From JBDREC01 sp043820105 [NCBI: Pseudomonadota bacterium] (lineage in GTDB: Bacteria; Bdellovibrionota_F; JAHFAK01), in contig JBDREC010000086.1 of assembly GCA_043820105.1 (NCBI GenBank), forward strand, positions 1-40,118: DNA of 40,118 bases, given 5' to 3'. Positions 34,267 through 40,118 of the stretch are shown piece after piece. The position numbers and the translations under genes are program-made. Every line of letters begins with the position of its first letter. The stretch's first letter is position 1. A model generated the notes under the pieces. It worked only from the letters and a program-made list of their open reading frames with translations, was not told the DNA's origin and did no database searches.

Positions 34267-36876
34267 GTGAGAAAATCTGAAAAGAAAAAAATATTTATTT
34301 CAGTTTTAATTTTTGCATTAATTTTTCTTTTTTCCTGCAGTAATTTTTTTGATCAGGATACAAATACACCTGAAAATTCTGTTGGTGGTGACATTACTTC
34401 AATTAGCGATACAGCAATACCCGGACAAGTATCAAATATTGAAGTCTCAGGAACTAATCTTGGTATTGGTGAAAACACATTTTCAGAAGCAGTTGATGTT
34501 GAGTTATCAGTTTTAGATGACGATGATCTTGATGCAATAATTGGTGAATCAGGGATAAGCCTTGAATATGACAGCGCCAGCGCAGAAATAGCGACATCTG
34601 TGGAGATTGGACTGACCAGCACAAGCGGAGCCATTATTGCTGAAGATTCCATGTTTGTGTCTTCTGCCATTTCTTCCTTGAGCATGGATTTGTTTGACGG
34701 AACTTCAATTGATGAAGATATTCCCGGCATAACAAGTGGCGCAATTCCAGGGGCCATTCCAGGAGCCATTCCCGGAATGTCAGCCTATTTCCTTAAATAT
34801 TTCAAGTGGTTAAGTGCTGGTTTTAGCTTAAAAGCCATGTTGTTTATAATCGGGCCTGATAAAAAAATAATTAGCTGTCCTAAAAAATTGGCGATTTACC
34901 TGAATGACAATAAAGATTATCTGGTTTATAAAATACCTCAAAGTTTATTTGGTGCAGGTTTGCAAAGCGGAGTTCGTTTTTATGTAACTCTTTTCGCCAT
35001 TTCAACTGAAGGTAGTGCTGATGTAAATGTTGCATATACAGACGAAAATGGTAGTTCACAAAGCTCCACACTTGATGCTTTAAGTGAGGTTGAGGATGAA
35101 GATACAGCCGCTGGCGCGGATGCTTCCACAGGCACTTCTGAAGATGATTCTGCACAAACCCCGGATTCACAGGAGGATAATACAGATCATGCAGTTCCAG
35201 GGCTTAATGGAGATTCCATTATAATTAAGCTTGGTGGAGATCTTAATTCCACTACTTTGAGATACATTGATATCCAGATTTATGGTGAAGGATTTTCAGG
35301 GTATTGTTTAAGCAACATTGAGGGAGAGTTTATTACCTGTTCAAGTGTTAATCAGGATCAGTCTGATGCTAGGCAAATTACCATCCACGACTATGATCTT
35401 GCTGCAAGTCTTGGTTTAAAAACCATCTATTTCCGTTTTAGTAATTCGAATGGTGACTATGTTGATAAAAGCGCGAGTATAACTCTTACGGAAGCTGATT
35501 ATGGAACTTATCTGTACGCTTCTCACTTATCTCTTAATGAAGAATCGGGAAGTTCTACGATTTACGATGTTGTATTTATCGAAGGAGAAGATGAAGAGGA
35601 AGCTGGGAGCATGTTTTATGTTGGAAAATTTCAAGGATCAATTGATTTAGATCCTGATGAATCATTTAATGCTCTTTCTGAAACTGGAGAGACTTACAGC
35701 GACTTTTTTATTGTAAAGGTAGATGGTGAAGGAAAGTATATATCTGCAACGGTTGGGGGTGGTTCTTTTTCTGATAGGGCGAGAGCTATTGATATTGATG
35801 CCAATAGCAATATTTATGTTGTTGGGGAAGTCGATGGTAGTGGTGTTGATCTTGATGGAGATGGAGAGACTGAAAATTTAAGTGGGATGCTGGACATTTT
35901 TCTGCTTTCATTTAATTCTGTGCTGGATAACGACGACAGGTACACATTTGTTTTTGGTTCATCAGTCAATGATTACGCCAATGATGTCGCTGTGGATTCT
36001 CACGGCAATGTATATATATGCGGCAGCAGGGAAGATAAGGCCTTTATTGCAAGAATTGGCTCTAGTGGTGAGGGAGCGGAAATCGGGGAAATATGGTTAA
36101 ATAGCATTGAAACCTCCGGAGCATCTGTCTGTAATGAACTTTATATTGATGATTTAAATAATGTTTTCATGATCGGAAATTATATAGATAACGGTAGTGC
36201 TAATTTAAATTTTTTGGGAGAGGGAGCTGACTTCAAACAGGCAACAACTAATCAGGATGTTTTTATTACTAAATTTAGCATAAGGGATGAAGATGGTAAA
36301 AATGAATATGAAGGCACCTTTGTTTATAACGGTGGAATGGATGATTTTGGTAATTCGTTAACGGTTTCAGGAGATGGATTCCTCTATTTCACAGGAATGA
36401 GTGTTCGAGAAGAAAGCAGCGGAGATATTCTTATCGGCAAATTATCATCTAAAGACCTGACAATGGGAGACAGCGGTTTTACAAAGGTTTTTGGAGGAAC
36501 AGATATGGATGCTGGTATAAAAATTGAATTGAGAAACGATAACGAAATCTTTGTTGCAGGTATTTTTTCTGGTGTTGAAGTTGACCTTAATTTCACTGAT
36601 GGAACTGACGACGATTCAGTGTATAATTCAAGTGAGGATGATATTTTTCTGTTAAAACTAACCTCAGATGGTAATTTTGGATGGGTAAAAGTAATATCAG
36701 GTGAGGCCTCAGATACCCTTGAATTACTAACTGTCCATGAAGATAACCTTATTATTGGTGGTGCCTTCAATGGTGCCATAAATTTCAACCCTGGCGTAGA
36801 GGGCGCTGAACAGGAAGAAAGTCATTCTGTAAATTCCGGGTTTTTACTTTATTACGACATGATGTGCTATGATTAG
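34267..36876 (+). CDS. Surface lipoprotein with SBBP-like propeller repeats
   Basis: The 869-residue product starts at GTG with AAGGAGGG five bases before. The signal ends in a lipobox-like LFSC (C24). The N-terminal half (30-340) is unrecognised and contains a short tandem repeat AIPG x3 (nt 34742-34780). A Glu/Asp/Thr-rich linker follows (about 275-320). The C-terminal half (about 440-869) has at least four SBBP-like blades with the pattern GG...D.A..D..GN.YV.G, for example DRARAIDIDANSNIYVVGEV and DYANDVAVDSHGNVYICGSR. Such propellers are usual in surface or secreted proteins. Its function is unknown. It is convergent with the amidohydrolase gene. Confidence 0.78.
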   Translation: MRKSEKKKIFISVLIFALIFLFSCSNFFDQDTNTPENSVGGDITSISDTAIPGQVSNIEVSGTNLGIGENTFSEAVDVELSVLDDDDLDAIIGESGISLEYDSASAEIATSVEIGLTSTSGAIIAEDSMFVSSAISSLSMDLFDGTSIDEDIPGITSGAIPGAIPGAIPGMSAYFLKYFKWLSAGFSLKAMLFIIGPDKKIISCPKKLAIYLNDNKDYLVYKIPQSLFGAGLQSGVRFYVTLFAISTEGSADVNVAYTDENGSSQSSTLDALSEVEDEDTAAGADASTGTSEDDSAQTPDSQEDNTDHAVPGLNGDSIIIKLGGDLNSTTLRYIDIQIYGEGFSGYCLSNIEGEFITCSSVNQDQSDARQITIHDYDLAASLGLKTIYFRFSNSNGDYVDKSASITLTEADYGTYLYASHLSLNEESGSSTIYDVVFIEGEDEEEAGSMFYVGKFQGSIDLDPDESFNALSETGETYSDFFIVKVDGEGKYISATVGGGSFSDRARAIDIDANSNIYVVGEVDGSGVDLDGDGETENLSGMLDIFLLSFNSVLDNDDRYTFVFGSSVNDYANDVAVDSHGNVYICGSREDKAFIARIGSSGEGAEIGEIWLNSIETSGASVCNELYIDDLNNVFMIGNYIDNGSANLNFLGEGADFKQATTNQDVFITKFSIRDEDGKNEYEGTFVYNGGMDDFGNSLTVSGDGFLYFTGMSVREESSGDILIGKLSSKDLTMGDSGFTKVFGGTDMDAGIKIELRNDNEIFVAGIFSGVEVDLNFTDGTDDDSVYNSSEDDIFLLKLTSDGNFGWVKVISGEASDTLELLTVHEDNLIIGGAFNGAINFNPGVEGAEQEESHSVNSGFLLYYDMMCYD

Positions 36877-36901
36877 GACTGAATAAATTAATAAAGGCTG
36901 C

Positions 36902-38194
36902 TCAAAAAATCAGCTTACTTATTCCTTTGCCACGGCTTATAAGATTTTCTGCAATTTTATGTGTATTATTTATTAACTTCATTTTATCAATCAAGACTTG
37001 CTTATTCTTTTTAATAAAATTTCCATTAACTATTGAATGGATTATGTTGTTTTTGCTGCTTGAATAAATTATTGCTGCAAGCGGATTGTGAGCAGGTGCT
37101 GTATTAACCTGCTTTAAATCCCAAAGCAAAAGATCTGCTGCAAAACCTGCTTTGATTTTTCCAGTGTTAAAATTTAGAGCATTATGTCCATTTTGCAAAA
37201 TTGACCAAATTTCCTTTAACTTAAAATCTTCTGCGTTTTTCCCATTTAATTTGCCGGCTAATGCAAACAGACGAGCCTGTTCTATTGGATCCATGGAATT
37301 TGAACTGACCACGCCATCAGTACCAATACAAAGAGGAAGTTTGTTTTTAAATTTCCAGATATTGCCATAACCCATGGCAAGTTTCATGTAAGTTTTAGGG
37401 CAGATGGCTATGTAACTATTTTCATTTAATAATGAGATTTCTTCTTCTGTAATCCATAGAGCGTGTGCTAAAATATGTGGAAGATCTAAGCCTCCAGATT
37501 CTTTTAAAACTTGAAGAGGCGATAAATTATAATTTTTAATGCTATCTTTTACTTGTTGTTCTGTTTCTGAAATATGTATATGAATTCCAACATCCAGGTT
37601 TTTAGCCGCACTATTTATAATCTTTAATTGCTCAGGACTGCATGTATATGGTGAATGAGGACCCATTCTTACCTTAATTAATTCAGAATTGCCATTCTCT
37701 TTGGAAATTAATGAAGAAGCATTTTCAAGTTGCGTATTAAAATTATTATTCATTCCAAAAAGAGTAATAGCAAGGTCAAGTCTTATTCCAGTTTCCTTTG
37801 CTGCTTTGACTATCATTTCCGCGTTAAAATAGTGATCAGCAAAAGCTGTAACTCCGTTGTCAATCATCTCATAAATCGCCAGCATGGTTCCCCAGTAAGA
37901 CTCTTTTGGAGTCATTTTGCTTTCATATGGCCAGATGTAATCATTAAACCACTTTTCAATGCAAACATCTTCAGCTATCCCTTTAAAAATATTCATGCCG
38001 GAGTGAGTGTGGAGATTGACAAGCCCTGGGGTTATGTAGAAATTAGTACAATCAATCGTTTCATCAGCTTCCTTGTTTTCAAGTATGCCAATTTGAGCAA
38101 TCTTTCCATTTTCAATAAAAATATCCTGACTTAATTTTATTTTGCCCTCATGATCTATTGTGTTTGAATTTTTTAATAATATATTATTTGTCAT
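36902..38194 (-). CDS. Amidohydrolase, MTA/SAH deaminase-like
   Basis: A 430-residue metal-dependent amidohydrolase. Metal and catalytic positions are H62/H64 (LHTHSGM), H205/H207 (IHIHISE), H244 (LAHALW) and D293 (IGTDGV). The GMN stretch after the first motif and the overall order fit the group of methylthioadenosine / S-adenosylhomocysteine deaminases, with guanine-deaminase and triazine-hydrolase relatives as alternatives. A C-terminal beta segment (KAGFAADLLLWDL) completes the family pattern. The ribosome site before the ATG is weak. No other purine or methionine salvage gene is next to it. Confidence 0.88.
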   Translation of the reverse strand: MTNNILLKNSNTIDHEGKIKLSQDIFIENGKIAQIGILENKEADETIDCTNFYITPGLVNLHTHSGMNIFKGIAEDVCIEKWFNDYIWPYESKMTPKESYWGTMLAIYEMIDNGVTAFADHYFNAEMIVKAAKETGIRLDLAITLFGMNNNFNTQLENASSLISKENGNSELIKVRMGPHSPYTCSPEQLKIINSAAKNLDVGIHIHISETEQQVKDSIKNYNLSPLQVLKESGGLDLPHILAHALWITEEEISLLNENSYIAICPKTYMKLAMGYGNIWKFKNKLPLCIGTDGVVSSNSMDPIEQARLFALAGKLNGKNAEDFKLKEIWSILQNGHNALNFNTGKIKAGFAADLLLWDLKQVNTAPAHNPLAAIIYSSSKNNIIHSIVNGNFIKKNKQVLIDKMKLINNTHKIAENLISRGKGISKLIF

Positions 38195-38373
38195 AAGATA
38201 TTCTTTGTTTATTTACCTAAGACTTAACTTAATCTTATTGATTTTAATGTCAAAAGCAATATTTTGGAATGATCCTTTTTGTGATTTTCATCATTGAAAA
38301 ATTAGCAATATTAAGGTATAATTTAATAATGATATGAAAATACTAGGTTTTTAAAAGGTGAGGGGGTAAGCTT

Positions 38374-39408
38374 TTGACATATCTTCTTAAATTTACAGGC
38401 AAAATAGCTTTTTTTCTTTCCATTGTCGTTTTGTTTTCAGGCTGCCTGGATTCCATTTTTCCAGGGATATCTGGTGATAATACTACAACAGAAGAATTAA
38501 AATGGGCTGAAGGCACAGCATCACCTGATTTTGATACTGTTATTAGTGAGGGAAATGTGGAAATGACCATTCCTGCTTCCTCTGTTGCCGAGGAAACTCC
38601 TTTTGAGGTTTATGTATACTCAGAAGCAGATTTTACATATTATTTAGATGGGATTCTATCTATTGAATATACAGAAAGTGTTGTTGAATTTCTTGGTGGC
38701 ATTGAGCTGTATATAGAATATTTTGAAGATGAAATATCGCTTGATTTTGATGTAAGTGAATTTGAGCTTGATCAGGGAGCAACTTATAAGGCCATTTGTT
38801 TTTTACTTGATGTAAGTTCTTATGAAATCTTAGGGCAGCTTTACAAGCTTGATGGTAGTTTAGATAGTTCAAATAAGCTTGTTGCTATAGATATTCCAGC
38901 TTCAATTTTTTATGAAGAATATTATAAATCAGACTTATTACAATTAAAATACTCTGAAGCAGATGGTATTGAAGCAACTGATGCTGAATCTTATGAATAC
39001 TCTTATTCACTTTTTTTAGGGCTTTATAAATTTAAAAGTACAAGTACAGAAGATGATTTAGTTATATCTCATGGAGAAGAGCAGTACACTCTTGATGCTT
39101 TGTCAGAACCTGGTTTTTCAACAGCTGTTGAGACAGATTCAATTTCCGATCAAGATTATGAAACATATGAGGATGAAGCAGAAAGTAGTCAAACCTCAGA
39201 AACATCAGAAGATAGGAGTGATGAGCTTAATTCTCGAGAAGCAGAAGATGCAGATACAGAGAGTCAAGATGTTAGACCAGCAAGACAAAGACCAGAAACT
39301 GAAGATGAATCAGATTCAGAAAGACCTGCTTTAGATGAGCAGTCAAGACCGGATCTTGATTCTGAAGATAGACCTCCAAGAAGAAGACCAACACGAGAAG
39401 ACTTATAG
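38374..39408 (+). CDS. Lipoprotein with possible ZU5-like fold and charged tail
   Basis: A 344-residue protein. I accept the TTG at 38374 because GAGGGGG lies nine bases before it and the next residues form a signal (FFLSIVVLFSGC, C24). Residues about 60-150 (GNVEMTIPASSVAEETPFEV, then a block like a ZU5-type beta fold) suggest a beta-sandwich, weakly. The C-terminal 80 residues are low-complexity Asp, Glu, Ser and Arg (ending DRPPRRRPTREDL). It shares the word TLDALSE with the lipoprotein at 34267, which may be chance. The function is unknown. Confidence 0.7.
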   Translation: MTYLLKFTGKIAFFLSIVVLFSGCLDSIFPGISGDNTTTEELKWAEGTASPDFDTVISEGNVEMTIPASSVAEETPFEVYVYSEADFTYYLDGILSIEYTESVVEFLGGIELYIEYFEDEISLDFDVSEFELDQGATYKAICFLLDVSSYEILGQLYKLDGSLDSSNKLVAIDIPASIFYEEYYKSDLLQLKYSEADGIEATDAESYEYSYSLFLGLYKFKSTSTEDDLVISHGEEQYTLDALSEPGFSTAVETDSISDQDYETYEDEAESSQTSETSEDRSDELNSREAEDADTESQDVRPARQRPETEDESDSERPALDEQSRPDLDSEDRPPRRRPTREDL

Positions 39409-39419
39409 AAATCTTTAAT

Positions 39420-39824
39420 CTAGAAATAATTTAAGGGTTCACCAAAAAAGTTTGTATATTTTTCAATCTCATCACCAAAGACTTCCATTTCTTCGCCTTT
39501 GATTTTGTAAGTTACTTTTTCACCAACAATTGTTGAAAAATAAATATCAAATTCTGTTCCAACATGGTCTTCCATATGGATTTTAGCCAGATTATAATCT
39601 TTTCCTTTTACTGCAAGATCTTCATTGCACATTGGGCAGTGAATATCAAGTTTTTCACCTTCTTCGTAATCAAATGAAGGATGATTTACAATGGAATAAT
39701 CTCCTAATTGTGGATCTAGTAGTAGCATTCCAAAAGTGCCGTTTTCTTTTTTTGCAGTTACAATGATTTGATCATTGACTCTTAAATGTCCCTTGCAATG
39801 AGGGCAAGAATAGTCGTAGTTCAT
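39420..39824 (-). CDS. Zinc-ribbon protein of unknown function
   Basis: A 134-residue protein with two cysteine knuckles, CPHC (residues 7-10) and CPMC (residues 63-66), that together could form one zinc site. It has no signal or membrane helix. The ATG has GGGAGG before it. The end is 11 bp from the convergent lipoprotein gene. I do not recognise the family. The repeat block begins just upstream of it. Confidence 0.75.
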   Translation of the reverse strand: MNYDYSCPHCKGHLRVNDQIIVTAKKENGTFGMLLLDPQLGDYSIVNHPSFDYEEGEKLDIHCPMCNEDLAVKGKDYNLAKIHMEDHVGTEFDIYFSTIVGEKVTYKIKGEEMEVFGDEIEKYTNFFGEPLNYF

Positions 39825-39888
39825 TTGGCCTCCCGTTTCTTTTGGGCTTGTTAATATGGGGCCTTAGATAGCACAGGTTTGCGTGGAA

Positions 39889-40118
39889 TGCAAGGATATA
39901 AGTGGTAAGTGGTAAGTGGTAAGTGGTAAGATTTGTATTCAGTATTTGGTTTCATTATCTTTCTGGTGCTCTGGCGCACTGGTGCAAGGATATAAGTGGT
40001 AAGTGGTAAGTGGTAAGTGGTAAGTGGTAAGTGGTAAGATTTGTATTCAGTATTTGGTTTCATTATCTTTCTGGTGCTCTGGCGCACTGGTGCAAGGATA
40101 TAAGTGGTAAGTGGTAAG
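39889..40118. repeat. Nested tandem repeat at the right edge
   Basis: A long unit begins TGCAAGGATATA, continues with (AGTGGTA)n, then ATTTGTATTCAGTATTTGG, then TTTCATTATCTTTC, then CTGGTGCTCTGGCGCACTGG. The first copy starts at 39889 (94 bp, n=4) and the second at 39983 (108 bp, n=6). The third starts at 40091 and is cut by the window edge. Outside the heptamer count the copies are identical by eye. It also contains a period-8 stretch (CTGGTGCT CTGGCGCA CTGGTGC). A minus-strand frame across it is not a gene. Confidence 0.95.

Noticed and set aside
39851-40087. 78-codon minus-strand frame across the right-edge repeat
   Set aside because: It only translates the tandem repeat (the same peptide twice) and lacks its own convincing ribosome site.
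39889-40118. Possible CRISPR array
   Set aside because: The repeats are 7 bp and about 100 bp in direct tandem, with no unique spacers of even length and no cas genes.

Overview
The window is AT-rich bacterial DNA from a Gram-negative-type cell: it has a Tat component, several lipoproteins, a sigma-54 activator and proteobacterial-style separate rpoB and rpoC genes. RpoB and RpoC read most like those of Deltaproteobacteria in the broad sense, but I cannot name a lineage from sequence alone.

Positions 1-12456 are the classic transcription/translation block on the + strand: the end of tuf, rpmG, tRNA-Trp, secE, nusG, rplK, rplA, rplJ, rplL, rpoB and rpoC. The str operon does not follow rpoC; a convergent O-methyltransferase gene does. 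Positions 12492-26096 are an accessory stretch: an O-methyltransferase, a PHA-granule-type small protein, an exported metallophosphoesterase, a CHASE2-type membrane adenylate cyclase, an exported SH3/M48 metalloprotease, a secreted protein with an RTX-like calcium motif, an NtrC-type sigma-54 activator, a PEGA-like lipoprotein coupled to an RDD membrane protein, a large exported protein with what looks like a degenerate GGDEF domain, and a DJ-1/PfpI protein. Positions 26264-28669 carry yjbQ, tatA and mutL. On the minus strand at 28678-32555 lie lapA-like, HIT, sppA and rpsA genes, probably one operon led by rpsA. The end of the window has a GlcD-type FAD oxidase, two large surface lipoproteins (one with SBBP-like propeller repeats), an amidohydrolase and a zinc-ribbon protein.

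The most unusual feature is a dispersed set of short tandem repeats, nearly all with a 7-bp period but with different words: GCTTGTA, CCAGCAA, AGTGGTA, GTATTTG and AATTCAA. They lie between genes, including inside the ribosomal protein block. One array sits inside the mutL reading frame. At the right edge they nest in a larger tandem repeat whose two complete units differ by exactly two heptamers. Two GCTTGTA-type arrays form a perfect 20-bp inverted repeat enclosing rpmG.

The second point of interest is the exported GGDEF-like protein at 23430-25583, which has a candidate sigma-54 promoter in front of it. Convergent genes are packed very tightly (gaps of 2 to 55 bp, one 27-bp overlap), and I found no classical GC-rich hairpin plus T-run terminators between them.
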